The notes under the pieces: generated by a model
Told to the model about the DNA's origin: nothing
Databases searched by the model: none
What the model saw: only the letters and a program-made list of their open reading frames with translations
Program-made: the position numbers and the translations under genes
From: Cyclobacteriaceae bacterium
Lineage (GTDB): Bacteria > Bacteroidota > Bacteroidia > Cytophagales > Cyclobacteriaceae
Length of the DNA stretch: 64,000 nt
NCBI GenBank assembly: GCA_016786585.1
Contig: JAEUUI010000030.1
Span: 372,001 to 436,000 of the forward strand
Reading direction: 5' to 3'
In this document: positions 37,918-46,855 of the stretch, piece by piece
Layout of the letters: each line of letters opens with the position of its first letter
Numbering within the stretch: the first letter of the stretch is position 1

Positions 37918-38247
37918 ATGGATAAAACATTCACATCACCGTTCTCATCGCTATGGAACAAATACAGGCCCGCGGTAGTCAAAATGATGACCGAAGCCGT
38001 TAATGGTCCACAAACCTACAAGCTCTTCCCGCACGAGGTGAAAGCACTGGATCAGAAAGCCAGAACATTTAAGTTCACCCTCCGTGTTGAAAACAGCAAG
38101 CCGGCTGCAACCCCGAAAGATTCGGTAATCGGGTCGGACCTGTTTCATGCACTTACGCTTTCCAATAAAGCAAGGGAATTGATGCAACAGCATGTATATG
38201 AATTCACATTAGACCGTGATTTCACACTTTCGGTATCGATTGCCTAA
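37918..38247 (+). CDS. Small protein of unknown function downstream of sigma factor
   Basis: 109 residues, no signal peptide or membrane helix. SSLWNKYRPAVVKMMTEAVNG opens an alpha-helical start, followed by a beta-rich part (FKFTLRVENSK, YEFTLDRDFTLSVSIA). I do not recognise the family. Being 10 bases after the sigma gene and before a terminator, it may act with it. Confidence 0.65.
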   Translation: MDKTFTSPFSSLWNKYRPAVVKMMTEAVNGPQTYKLFPHEVKALDQKARTFKFTLRVENSKPAATPKDSVIGSDLFHALTLSNKARELMQQHVYEFTLDRDFTLSVSIA

Positions 38248-38270
38248 ACTTTATGAGCGTTTAATAGGAA

Positions 38271-38294
38271 TAAGCCTTTATAAGGCTTACTTTT
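38271..38294 (+). terminator. Rho-independent terminator after the sigma operon
   Basis: TAAGCCTT and AAGGCTTA form a perfect 8-bp stem with a 3-base loop, followed by CTTTT. It lies 24 bases after the small gene. Confidence 0.7.
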
Positions 38295-38325
38295 ACATCC
38301 GTAATTAGTTTTCAAAAAATTCGTA

Positions 38326-38345
38326 GCGGTTTCTACCGCATTTTT
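38326..38345 (+). terminator. Second hairpin with T-run in the cold-shock gene leader
   Basis: GCGGT and ACCGC pair around a TTCT loop, followed by ATTTTT. It may be a second terminator of the upstream operon or part of the cold-shock mRNA leader, since a promoter between the two hairpins is possible. About 115 bases separate it from the cold-shock start. Confidence 0.45.
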
Positions 38346-38459
38346 CATCATTCCATACGCCTCGTTCCAACCGGAACAAAATCGAATAGAATCTTATGAT
38401 ATGCCGGATTTGCTGAACGCATAATTGCGAATTATTATAATTTATTAACAAATAACACA

Positions 38460-38651
38460 ATGCAAGGAACAGTAAAATTTTTTAATGAAACCAAAGGTTT
38501 TGGATTCATTAAGTCAGCCGACTCAGGTGAAGAAGTATTCGTACACGTATCCGGTCTTATCGATGATATCCGTGAGAACGATCAGGTAGAATACGAAGTT
38601 GAGCGCGGCAAAAAAGGCATGAACGCAGTTCGTGTGAAACTCGTAGACTAA
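38460..38651 (+). CDS. Cold-shock protein, CspA family
   Basis: 63 residues, a single cold-shock domain: GTVKFFNETKGFGFIKS holds RNP1 (KGFGFI) and EEVFVHVSG holds RNP2. These bind single-stranded RNA or DNA and melt RNA structure. The 5' leader is long and AT-rich, as in regulated cold-shock mRNAs. It faces the second cold-shock-domain gene and shares a terminator with it. Confidence 0.93.
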   Translation: MQGTVKFFNETKGFGFIKSADSGEEVFVHVSGLIDDIRENDQVEYEVERGKKGMNAVRVKLVD

Positions 38652-38679
38652 TTTCTTTCCGAATGATAGTTGAAGAAAG

Positions 38680-38708
38680 TCCTGACGGTAAATCGTCAGG
38701 ATTTTTTT
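38680..38708. terminator. Terminator shared by two convergent cold-shock genes
   Basis: TCCTGACG (38680-38687) pairs with CGTCAGGA (38694-38701) around a 6-base loop, followed by a run of seven T. The minus-strand gene ends at 38707, so its stop codon lies at the edge of the T-run. Confidence 0.82.
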
Positions 38709-39156
38709 ATTTAATAACCTTTACATCGCGGGCCTGAAGTCCTTTCGGTCCGCGTTCGGTTTCAAACGTTACCACATCGTTTTCTTTAATCGCCACTTTC
38801 AGCGAATTGATGTGAACAAAAATGCGTTCACCGCTTTCGGAATCAATAATAAATCCAAAGCCTTTAGCAGTATCGAAAAACGAAACTTTTCCTTTTTTAA
38901 CGGTAACAGTCGCCCCGCCTTCATTGCGTGAGCCGGTAACAATCTCATTTACATTCACGCTTCTTTTCTTCAGCGGATCGGGTGGCGTAGCCGACAGATT
39001 TCCGTTCTCATCAACGTAGGCCATCATATCATCCAGGCTTTGGCCGGATTTCGCGTTAGCCTTGCGATCCTGTTTTCGTTGTTCTTTATCTTTTTTCTTT
39101 TGAGCGCGCTTCTTCTCCAGTTCTTTTTTATTGAATGTTTCCTGAGGTCTGGCCAT
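38707..39156 (-). CDS. Cold-shock-domain protein with basic N-terminal extension
   Basis: 149 residues from the ATG at 39156; a longer frame adds 38 unlikely residues. Residues 1-35 are very Lys/Arg-rich (KKELEKKRAQKKKDKEQRK) and probably bind RNA. A linker (SLDDMMAYVDENGNL) follows, then the cold-shock domain (about 83-149) with KGFGFI and RIFVHINSL. The form with an N-terminal basic tail is common in Bacteroidota. The extension may help bind structured RNA or ribosomes; this is inference. Confidence 0.88.
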   Translation of the reverse strand: MARPQETFNKKELEKKRAQKKKDKEQRKQDRKANAKSGQSLDDMMAYVDENGNLSATPPDPLKKRSVNVNEIVTGSRNEGGATVTVKKGKVSFFDTAKGFGFIIDSESGERIFVHINSLKVAIKENDVVTFETERGPKGLQARDVKVIK

Positions 39157-39288
39157 GAATGTGTGTTTACGTGAAAAAAACCTGGTGAATGGAGAAGGTA
39201 AAGCACCTGGTTCAAACAGAAGGTCCGCAAAGATACTTAATAACCGGGCGTTGACCCAGACTTTAATCAATATCTTCCGTAAGATTTA

Positions 39289-40353
39289 TTAGAATTGATA
39301 CAACACAGCGTTGATGTTCATTCCTGCGCCCACCGAAGCAAAGATCACTTTGTCTCCTTTTTCTACTTCATATCCGGGCATCTCTCCTTTCAGAATCAAA
39401 TCGAGTAACGTGGGTAATGTAGCCACCGAGCTGTTTCCGAGCCAGCCTATCGTCATCGGCATAATGTTCTCCGGTACCTCGTGAATACCATAAAGCTTAA
39501 ATAATCGTTCAACAATAGCCGTATCCATCTTATGATTGGCCTGATGGATTAAGATCCGTTTGATCGCATTGGGCGGTGTGCCCGACTTATCCAATACACT
39601 TTTAACAACAATCGGAACGTGATTTAACGCAAACTCGTAAACTTTCCGTCCGTTCATTTTCAGGTAAAGATCGGCCCGGTCCTTCACAAAGGGTGATGAA
39701 GACGAACCCATGTGCAGCAACTCCGTAAGTCCGTAAGCGTGGGTTTGAGTTTTCCCGGCAATTACACCTGAATCTACTTCACGACCCTCAACCACAACCG
39801 CTCCGCTTCCATCACTGTAAATCATGGAGTCCTTATCGTGGGGATCGATTACACGCGACAGCGTTTCGGTGCCCACCACCAGGCAACGCTTTGCTTCGCC
39901 ACTTCTGATAAAAATGTTTGCCTGGATCAATCCCTCAAGCCAGCCCGGGCAACCAAACGGAATATCGTACGCTACACAGTCCGGATTGGAAATTTTAAGC
40001 ATGGCTTTTATTCGTGAAGCAAGTGCCGGCACCAGGCTCGACCGGTTACTGTCTGGCATTACATCCCCGAAGTTATGGGCAACAATTATATAATCGAGTG
40101 TCTCACGATTAATCCCTGAATCGTGAATAGCGTTTTCGGCAGCAATAACTCCCAAATCAGAAGCCGTTTGATCAGGTTTCGCATATCGTCTCTCCGATAT
40201 GCCTGTGATGGTCTGAAACTTCTCAATCACGCCGGCCATACCTTTGAAATTCTTCTCGCCATCTCTTTCAAATAATATGTGATCTATGAAAGAGCTGTTC
40301 GGCACTTTAACCTCCGGAATACAACATCCGGTTCCAATAATAACAGTGTGCAT
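39289..40353 (-). CDS. 3-oxoacyl-ACP synthase III (FabH-like)
   Basis: 354 residues with the KAS-III thiolase fold. The triad is complete: Cys135 (DIPFGCPGWLEG), His270 (LIHQANHKM) and Asn307 (GWLGNSSVA). It condenses an acyl-CoA starter with malonyl-ACP, or acts as an acyl transferase in a specialised path. It stands alone here, with no other fatty-acid gene, and differs from housekeeping FabH in its longer N-terminus (FERDGEKNFKGMAGVIEKFQ), so a role outside primary fatty-acid synthesis is likely. Confidence 0.88.
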   Translation of the reverse strand: MHTVIIGTGCCIPEVKVPNSSFIDHILFERDGEKNFKGMAGVIEKFQTITGISERRYAKPDQTASDLGVIAAENAIHDSGINRETLDYIIVAHNFGDVMPDSNRSSLVPALASRIKAMLKISNPDCVAYDIPFGCPGWLEGLIQANIFIRSGEAKRCLVVGTETLSRVIDPHDKDSMIYSDGSGAVVVEGREVDSGVIAGKTQTHAYGLTELLHMGSSSSPFVKDRADLYLKMNGRKVYEFALNHVPIVVKSVLDKSGTPPNAIKRILIHQANHKMDTAIVERLFKLYGIHEVPENIMPMTIGWLGNSSVATLPTLLDLILKGEMPGYEVEKGDKVIFASVGAGMNINAVLYQF

Positions 40354-40507
40354 GAATTAGAATTTACGTCAGACAGTGAAACAATATTCCAGCGTGGCAG
40401 GGAACCACGCAGTAAATTCTCGCAGGAGTGAATTTAACTGTCTGGGGGTCGAAATCCTCTTTTGAAAATGTATTTTAAAGATACAAAAAATACCGGCTTA
40501 TGGTATG

Positions 40508-42967
40508 CTATCTGCGTTTTACACCGCGTACTGCTTCGGCTGTCCAGGGATCTTCCGGCCAGTGGTGTTTCGGATAGCGCATCCGGAGTTCCTTACGAAC
40601 TTCGTGATACGTTGTGTGCCAGAAGCTTTTTAAATCCTGTGTTACCTGAACAGGCTTGTATCCAGGCGACAACAAGTGGAGTAAGACTTTCGTACGCCCC
40701 TCATTTACCACAGGAGTTTCAGGTAAGCCGAACATTTCCTGCAGCCGGACTTCCAGCACAGGTGGTTCACCATTCGGAAAGTATTGAACTGAAATTTGCG
40801 ATCCGCTCGGAACCTGTAATCTGGTCGGGGCCAGTTTGTTTAAAATCTGTTGCTGTTCCCACGACAAAATGGAATCCAGCATCGGCTGAACATCAAGCCG
40901 CTGAAGATCGCTGCGCTTGTTTGCCGAACCAAGAAACGGAGCTAGCCATGTTTCGGCAGTTTCAATCAATCGTTCGGTACTTACATCCGGCCAATGCTCA
41001 TCCTTCCGCCACGCTCGTAAACTCAACACCCGCGCTTGCCATTGCACGTTACCTTCCGACCAGTTTAAAAGTTTTAACCCTTCTTCCTGTAAGGCATTAC
41101 ATAAAATCTTTACCCGTAGCTCGTCACTGATTTTCTGTATCGGCTTTGTAGCAAGAATCACACTTCCGATCCGGCTCTCCAATTGAGCAGTGATGATACC
41201 GCGCTCAGCATCCCATTTTACAACCTCCTGCTCTTTCGCGTGCGTTAACAGATAGGTTTTGTTAACGGGTGCCGCCAGAAAAATTTTCCCTTCTTTCGAT
41301 CCTGCATCAAGGTCGGCAATGGCGAGCCATTCTTCACGCATCAGCGGATCATGCTGTGGAAGCAAAGCCGTTCTTCCATTTGCAAGCTTGTACCGTAAAC
41401 TCAATTTCTCCTGCTGCCAGGCAATCCGTTCAGGATAGGCTTCCAGCACTAACCTTCCCACGTCTTCATCGGCTGGTGCCGAATTATCCGTTTGTACGCT
41501 AAACAATTTTCGCCATGCACTTGCCAGTCTTTCGATTCGTTCAAGTACCGCGCGTTCGGCATTTACACGTTCACCTGCACGCCATTTTCTTAAAACTTCA
41601 ACACGCAAACTTAAGTCGCTGCCGCTATCCCGCGGAAGCGGATCGCGTTCCTCAAGCAGCGCTGCAACATCAGCAGCCAGCGCTTTGTTGTCTGTTGCCA
41701 GCAACATGTGCGCGATGCGCGGATGCGTAGGAAGCCTGAGCATCTCCTTTCCGCGGAGCGTAATTTTATTCTGATCAAGCGCCTCAAGTTCCGTCAATAG
41801 TTCTTTTGCCTGACTGATTGCACCTGCGGCAGGTTTTGTAATCCAATTCAATTGGTTTACATCATCTACTCCCCATTGCGCAAGTTCAAGTACAAGTGAT
41901 GTAAGATCCGCTTCGAGAATCTCCGGTTTACGGGCGGGCTGAAGATTACGCTCTTCCGCAGCTGACCACAAACGATAACAAACGCCCGGACCCAAACGAC
42001 CTGCACGACCGGCCCGCTGGTCGGCCGCATCTTTGGTAACACGAATGGTTTCGAGGCGGGTCAGTCCGCTGCGCGGATCAAATCGCGGAACACGCGCGTA
42101 GCCACTGTCGATCACTGTAGTAATTCCTTCAATCGTTAACGATGTTTCAGCAATGGAAGTCGATAACACAATCTTGCGCGCACCATTTTTATCCGGGAGA
42201 ATAGCCTCCTGTTGTTGCTTAAATGGAAGATCCCCATAGAGGGGAGTAATCAGTGCACCGACATTTGCTTCCTCGAGTTGCTGTTGAACACGATTAATTT
42301 CGCCTGCCCCCGGAAGAAATACCAGCATGTCACCACGCTGTTCACGAAGTGCTTTCATGATTGTTGAGGTGACCGCATTGGCAATTCTTGCGTCTTTATC
42401 AATCGGAACGTGAATAACATTAACAGGGTATTGCCTTCCTGAACTGGTAAGCACGGGTGCATTCAATCGGTCCGACAGTAGTTCACTTTCCAGCGTGGCA
42501 GACATCACGAGTACACGCAAATCAGCTCTCAACACACTTTGAACCTGGAGTGTCAGCGCAAGTGCAAGGTCAGCCTGGAGACTTCGTTCATGAAATTCAT
42601 CGAAGATGACCATAGCTACATTTTCCAGCGCGTTATCCGTCTGAATCATGCGCGTAAGAATACCTTCGGTTACAACTTCAATTTTTGTTCTCGCGCTTAC
42701 TTTATTTTCGAAGCGCACGCGATAGCCGATTGTTTCCCCTGCCTCCTCTTCCAGCAAACTCGCCATACGCATGGCAACCGATCGGGCAGCAAGCCTTCGG
42801 GGTTCGAGCATGACGATTTTCTTATCGCCAAGCCACGGTTCGCTTAATAATTCCAACGGAAGAATCGTACTCTTTCCCGCACCGGGCGGAGCCTGAAGAA
42901 TTACGGTTGACTGAGTCATCAGCTTTTCTTTAAGCGCTGGAATAATATCGAGAACGGGATAAGTCAA
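40508..42967 (-). CDS. hrpB: ATP-dependent helicase HrpB
   Basis: 819 residues, the normal HrpB length. Walker A is APPGAGKST (about 26-34), Walker B DEFHER, motif III SATLES, then STSIAETSLTIEGITTVIDSG and a QRAGRAGRLGPGVCYRLW motif VI. The helicase core is followed by the HA2 domain and the HrpB-specific C-terminus. HrpB is a DEAH-box RNA helicase-like protein whose role is poorly known in most bacteria. The gene is alone, with its neighbour 36 bases upstream on the same strand. Confidence 0.95.
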   Translation of the reverse strand: MTYPVLDIIPALKEKLMTQSTVILQAPPGAGKSTILPLELLSEPWLGDKKIVMLEPRRLAARSVAMRMASLLEEEAGETIGYRVRFENKVSARTKIEVVTEGILTRMIQTDNALENVAMVIFDEFHERSLQADLALALTLQVQSVLRADLRVLVMSATLESELLSDRLNAPVLTSSGRQYPVNVIHVPIDKDARIANAVTSTIMKALREQRGDMLVFLPGAGEINRVQQQLEEANVGALITPLYGDLPFKQQQEAILPDKNGARKIVLSTSIAETSLTIEGITTVIDSGYARVPRFDPRSGLTRLETIRVTKDAADQRAGRAGRLGPGVCYRLWSAAEERNLQPARKPEILEADLTSLVLELAQWGVDDVNQLNWITKPAAGAISQAKELLTELEALDQNKITLRGKEMLRLPTHPRIAHMLLATDNKALAADVAALLEERDPLPRDSGSDLSLRVEVLRKWRAGERVNAERAVLERIERLASAWRKLFSVQTDNSAPADEDVGRLVLEAYPERIAWQQEKLSLRYKLANGRTALLPQHDPLMREEWLAIADLDAGSKEGKIFLAAPVNKTYLLTHAKEQEVVKWDAERGIITAQLESRIGSVILATKPIQKISDELRVKILCNALQEEGLKLLNWSEGNVQWQARVLSLRAWRKDEHWPDVSTERLIETAETWLAPFLGSANKRSDLQRLDVQPMLDSILSWEQQQILNKLAPTRLQVPSGSQISVQYFPNGEPPVLEVRLQEMFGLPETPVVNEGRTKVLLHLLSPGYKPVQVTQDLKSFWHTTYHEVRKELRMRYPKHHWPEDPWTAEAVRGVKRR

Positions 42968-43003
42968 TTAATCTTTAAGGTTGAATGTTCAAAAATGGCA
43001 AGA

Positions 43004-43408
43004 CTAATCAATCGTTACATGATACACATCCTGCTCATTCCGGCTGATGCCGGAAACAAAAAATCCTCCCGCCTGCGGAATGTCTTCCACGAGATCGAAC
43101 GTCTTGCAGTCTTTCGGTAACGAAGAAAAGATCAGGAGAAATGTATACAGTTGGTTACCGGGAATGTGTGTCCACACGGGAGCATAGGAGATGTTTTCAA
43201 CATGGACAAGTTTAGCACGGGAACCGGAAACCCGGTCGATCAGAAAAGTTGTTTGCCAGATGCGGATAAACATCTCATCATAAACATTCTGATAATGGCA
43301 ATGCACATATACGTACGAATCGGTTAACGAATTCGGATCGATTGATGTGAGAACATCTACATCAATCGCGGGCTTAACGGCCGGTATATCTTTGGTAATG
43401 GTTGCCAT
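43004..43408 (-). CDS. Small protein of unknown function
   Basis: 134 residues, no signal peptide or membrane helix. Beta-rich throughout (YVYVHCHYQNVYDEMFIRIW, TTFLIDRVSGSRAKLVHVEN, YAPVWTHIPGNQLYTFLLIF), with GISRNEQDVYHVTID near the end. I do not recognise the family. It begins right at the stop of the YdeI-like gene, so the two are in one transcript. Confidence 0.65.
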   Translation of the reverse strand: MATITKDIPAVKPAIDVDVLTSIDPNSLTDSYVYVHCHYQNVYDEMFIRIWQTTFLIDRVSGSRAKLVHVENISYAPVWTHIPGNQLYTFLLIFSSLPKDCKTFDLVEDIPQAGGFFVSGISRNEQDVYHVTID

Positions 43409-43894
43409 TTAATCTTTCATCCGCTTATCGTAAGCCCCCGATTTTACTTTATTGATCAGAAACAGCGCACGTTCAATTCTGATATCCACATTTTTTGAGC
43501 TGTTGATATAATGGACAAGGCTGCGCTGCAGGCCCACGGTTAATTTGTTCCACTTTTTAGCACCTTCATCATCCTGCGCCAGCACAGCTTCCATTTCTTC
43601 CGGTAGCTCGAGCTTGTCGGGGTCGACAATCGCAAACGTCACTTTTACCTTATCGTTGGGCTTTACACCAGCTGATTTACGCATCGCCTGGCTCACACTG
43701 AGGTAACGCGGCCCGTTCTTTTTTGATTGAATTGCCAGGTTGAACGGAACCTGATTGAGCTTTCCTTCCACACGCACCCTTCCCGCGGGGAGCTTTTTTA
43801 CAACCTCAGCCGGTATCTCCACCACGGTTGATACCAGCATATCCTTGTATTCGGTCAGGCGGGTTTCGAATGTAAAGCTTTGTTTTTTTGCCAT
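43409..43894 (-). CDS. YdeI/OmpD-associated family protein (DUF1905 plus OmdA-like)
   Basis: 161 residues from the ATG at 43894. The first part is DUF1905-like (FTFETRLTEYKDMLVSTVVE, LPAGRVRVEGKLNQVPF, PRYLSVSQAMRKSAGVKPND). The second part is a Bacteriocin-protection / OmdA-like helical segment (LPEEMEAVLAQDDEGAKKWN, ALFLINKVKSG). Such proteins are linked to stress and antimicrobial-peptide tolerance in other bacteria; the mechanism is unknown. It is divergent from the MaoC gene. Confidence 0.82.
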   Translation of the reverse strand: MAKKQSFTFETRLTEYKDMLVSTVVEIPAEVVKKLPAGRVRVEGKLNQVPFNLAIQSKKNGPRYLSVSQAMRKSAGVKPNDKVKVTFAIVDPDKLELPEEMEAVLAQDDEGAKKWNKLTVGLQRSLVHYINSSKNVDIRIERALFLINKVKSGAYDKRMKD

Positions 43895-43938
43895 TATCAA
43901 TTTCAAATTTCACTATTTTAGTGCAAACCCAGAACCCC

Positions 43939-44403
43939 ATGGCCCTCCTGATCAGCAGCTACGAAGAATTTGAAACATACAAAGGTAAAGAACTTGGCGT
44001 ATCCGATTATCTGAAAATCACCCAGGATCAGATCAATCTCTTTGCCGATGCCACGCTTGATCATCAATGGATTCATACCGACCCGAAACGGGCCGAAACG
44101 GAAACCGCCTTCAAGAGTACCATTGCCCATGGGTACCTTACCCTTTCGCTCGTCCCGCATTTGTGGGATCAGATAGCAGAGTTCAGGAATGTGAAGATGA
44201 TGATAAACTACGGCATCGCCAGCCTGAAGTTTAATCAACCGGTTTTGGTGAACAGCGAAGTGCGCATGCGCGCGAAGCTGCATTCCATTGTAAACTTACG
44301 GGGTGTAACCAAGTTTGAAGTTGATGTTACGCTGGAAATTAAAGACAATGCCAAGCCCGCGTTTAACGCGATTCTGGTTTTCCTGTATCATTTCAACAAC
44401 TAG
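43939..44403 (+). CDS. MaoC-like hydratase
   Basis: 154 residues from the ATG at 43939. The hot-dog fold and hydratase-2 motif are seen: LFADATLDHQWIHTDPKRAE (Asp and His of the active site) and STIAHGYLTLSLVPHL. It hydrates enoyl-CoA or acts on related thioesters. A single-domain MaoC usually works as a dimer. The 44-base gap to the divergent YdeI-like gene probably holds both promoters. Confidence 0.9.
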   Translation: MALLISSYEEFETYKGKELGVSDYLKITQDQINLFADATLDHQWIHTDPKRAETETAFKSTIAHGYLTLSLVPHLWDQIAEFRNVKMMINYGIASLKFNQPVLVNSEVRMRAKLHSIVNLRGVTKFEVDVTLEIKDNAKPAFNAILVFLYHFNN

Positions 44404-44478
44404 GGGCACTTTTTTCAGTAGGTGTAACTTGCGGCAAGATCCTGACACCAAGCAGATCAGCTCTGGAAAAGCTTTAAC

Positions 44479-44685
44479 TTAAAAAAGCAGCGTCCTTCGG
44501 GAGAGTTTCTGCCTGCGCATGGTGAGATTATACGCGATCGCACCGATAAACGGCACCAGCAAAATGATCAGCATCCACTGAAATTTATTTTTCCTGCGAC
44601 TTTTTGTGAATAGATCCATCAGCCGGTTGCCCGCCCAAATGCAGTGGACTATCAATAGAAGAATAGAAAGTATAAGCAGTACCAT
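44479..44685 (-). CDS. Small PLDc_N-like membrane protein
   Basis: 68 residues with two membrane helices (about 2-20 and 36-56) separated by a short polar turn (TKSRRKNKFQ), and the LLVPFIGAIAYNLTMRRQK end typical of PLD nuclease N-terminal domain proteins. The next gene upstream on this strand belongs to the PLD superfamily, though it is a separate protein. The function is unknown. Confidence 0.65.
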   Translation of the reverse strand: MVLLILSILLLIVHCIWAGNRLMDLFTKSRRKNKFQWMLIILLVPFIGAIAYNLTMRRQKLSRRTLLF

Positions 44686-44771
44686 TAACCTGCAAATATG
44701 CAGGTTTTGTGAATCAATCTATGTGAATGGAAGATAAAATTGTTCGTTGAACGAACGCTTGTTCAAGCGCT

Positions 44772-46289
44772 CTATAAAATGTCCTTCGGGATCATTCTTA
44801 CCGACCATGTTTTTGACCGCTTACTTCGCGATGCTACCGTGTCCGGATTGAACGTAGCCGTTGTCTCCCAGGAATTTTCCGGAGCAAATTCAGTTTCCAT
44901 CCCGGCCAGAACCCCTTTCGCTACTCGTTCGGAGCGGATAACCGTTACGCATTCGGTGTTCAGGTTAGCGCTGCGCGGATCCAGGTTAAACGTCCCGATT
45001 ACCACGATCTTGCCGTCAACCACCATTGATTTGGCATGCAGGCCAAAAATTGGTGTGAAGTTGAGTTTCTCCTGCAGTGCACCGGTCATCACCTGATAAC
45101 GCTCTTTTGCATCAGGCCGGAATTCATAGATATGTACTCCGGTATTCAAGAGCTTCAGCCGGTCACGCTTGTACCCGCTGAAGGCTTCCATGTTATCAGT
45201 TGAAGCCATGCTGTTGGTGAGAATACGGACCTTTACCCCGCGATCCACAGCATCTTTCAGGAGTTTCTTTCCAAGGTCGGATGTGATCAGGTAGGGAGAT
45301 TGAATGTCAATGGTGTGTTTTGCCTTTTTGATCAGATTAATCAAGGTTTCAGTTGTCACTCCTCCGCCGCCCAGACCGGGATTGTCATTTTTTCCGGGTA
45401 CGTCCGACACAAAATGCACATCCTCCAGCCACACAAGATTCTCCTGAAGGGTAGTAAAATGTTTATGAAGATTTTGAATCCTGTCTCGTACCTGCGGCCA
45501 GAAATTGTCCGGGTTACAAGCATACTGATGCAGACGATCGAAACGTGTGGTATCAGCATAATTCGCTTCTTCTTCCGATACCAGTTCTGTAACCGGTACG
45601 CTTAATTTACTTGTCCAGAAATCTTCGAATGATTTTTCTATGTCCCGATTTACTTTCCCGAGCAGCAACACATCGCGATCGCGGAAGTTGTACTCATGGT
45701 CATAATCGAAATACTCATCTGCAATGTTTCGCCCGCCGGTAATGCACACCTTTCCGTCAACAACAAACGTTTTGTTATGCATACGCTGATTGGCTCCCTT
45801 AAAATCGGTTGAGAATTTTTTTATTTTGTTGAAAAGGTTCTTTCCGAGATTCACACCTGGATTATAAATCTTGATGTCGATATTCTCATGCGAATCAAGT
45901 ACAAGAATTTCATGGACACCTGCCTCCACCATTACATCGTCCACCAGCAACCGAACCTTCACCCCACGATCGGCCGCACGAACGAGATAGTCGCATGCGA
46001 TAAGGCCAACGTTGTCGGGCGAGAAAATAAAGTACTGAATGTCGATTGTCGTTTCCGCGTACTCAGCAAGCCAAGCCCTCGCAACGAGCGACCCGCCACC
46101 GTCTTCCAGTACATAAACCCCGCTTTTTGATTCGAGCGAGTCGGCAACCGGTGCCAGCGAAGCTGTGAGGTTAAGAGAATCGTTCCGGTGAATGCTAGAA
46201 CAAAAATCTCTTTCCGCAACCGGGATTTCATTTTTCGGAGAAGAACAAGCGACAATCAAGAAGACAGTGACAACTAATAGCAATCTCAT
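44772..46289 (-). CDS. Phospholipase D / cardiolipin-synthase-like lipoprotein
   Basis: 505 residues with a lipoprotein signal (FLIVACSS). Two HKD motifs are present: HNKTFVVDGKVCITGGRN and HAKSMVVDGKIVVIGTFNLD, each with the downstream residues of the PLD superfamily. The enzyme likely transfers phosphatidyl groups or hydrolyses phosphodiesters in the periplasm. The lipoprotein form is known in several Gram-negative groups (YmdC-like). Its substrate is not decided by the sequence. Confidence 0.9.
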   Translation of the reverse strand: MRLLLVVTVFLIVACSSPKNEIPVAERDFCSSIHRNDSLNLTASLAPVADSLESKSGVYVLEDGGGSLVARAWLAEYAETTIDIQYFIFSPDNVGLIACDYLVRAADRGVKVRLLVDDVMVEAGVHEILVLDSHENIDIKIYNPGVNLGKNLFNKIKKFSTDFKGANQRMHNKTFVVDGKVCITGGRNIADEYFDYDHEYNFRDRDVLLLGKVNRDIEKSFEDFWTSKLSVPVTELVSEEEANYADTTRFDRLHQYACNPDNFWPQVRDRIQNLHKHFTTLQENLVWLEDVHFVSDVPGKNDNPGLGGGGVTTETLINLIKKAKHTIDIQSPYLITSDLGKKLLKDAVDRGVKVRILTNSMASTDNMEAFSGYKRDRLKLLNTGVHIYEFRPDAKERYQVMTGALQEKLNFTPIFGLHAKSMVVDGKIVVIGTFNLDPRSANLNTECVTVIRSERVAKGVLAGMETEFAPENSWETTATFNPDTVASRSKRSKTWSVRMIPKDIL

Positions 46290-46375
46290 AAAAGCACAGA
46301 AAGGGAACTCAAAGATAAATTATTGCGAGATATTCCGTGAAAGATGTTAGTTTGAATTACACCCGATTTTATCCA

Positions 46376-46828
46376 ATGGCTGGAACATTTTCGCAACTTT
46401 ATATTCATCTGGTTTTTGCTGTTAAAAATCACGATAGTCTGATCGATGCCTTGTGGGAAGAAGAATTATATAAATACATTACCGGGATTCTTAGAAATAA
46501 GGAACAAAAAGTTTTAGCAATCAATGGCATGCCGGATCACATCCACATATTTATTGGCATGAAACCGTCATCCAGTATTTCCGATCTCGTACGTGAGGTT
46601 AAAAAATCCTCAACAGAATTTATCAAAGAGAAAAAATTTAGCCGGCATAAATTCAATTGGCAGGAAGGTTACGGAGCATTTTCATATAGTCATTCCCACA
46701 TTGACTCGGTTGTCAACTATATCCTCAACCAAAAAGAACATCACAAACGAAAATCATTCCGAACGGAATATATTGATTTTCTTAAACGCTTTGAGATAGA
46801 ATTCAATGAACAATATCTATTCAAATAG
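46376..46828 (+). mobile_element. IS200/RAYT-type Y1 transposase gene
   Basis: 150 residues from the ATG at 46376; the longer frame from 46337 is not needed. The HUH motif is PDHIHIFIG (His55, His57) and the single catalytic Tyr is Tyr115 in VVNYILNQ, as in Y1 transposases. RNWQEGYGAFSYS-like FNWQEGYGAFSYSHSHID is a strong family mark of Bacteroidota IS200-like proteins. The gene is followed directly by palindrome-rich repeats (46856-47318), which is the hallmark of REP-associated tyrosine transposases: domesticated enzymes that spread short palindromes instead of themselves. No flanking left-end structure is seen. Confidence 0.88.
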
Positions 46829-46855
46829 TTAGAGGTCATTGTCTGCCGTGACATT

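Noticed and set aside
43004-43894. Toxin-antitoxin pair (two small adjacent genes)
   Set aside because: The second gene is a clear YdeI/OmdA-type protein and the first has no toxin fold or motif.
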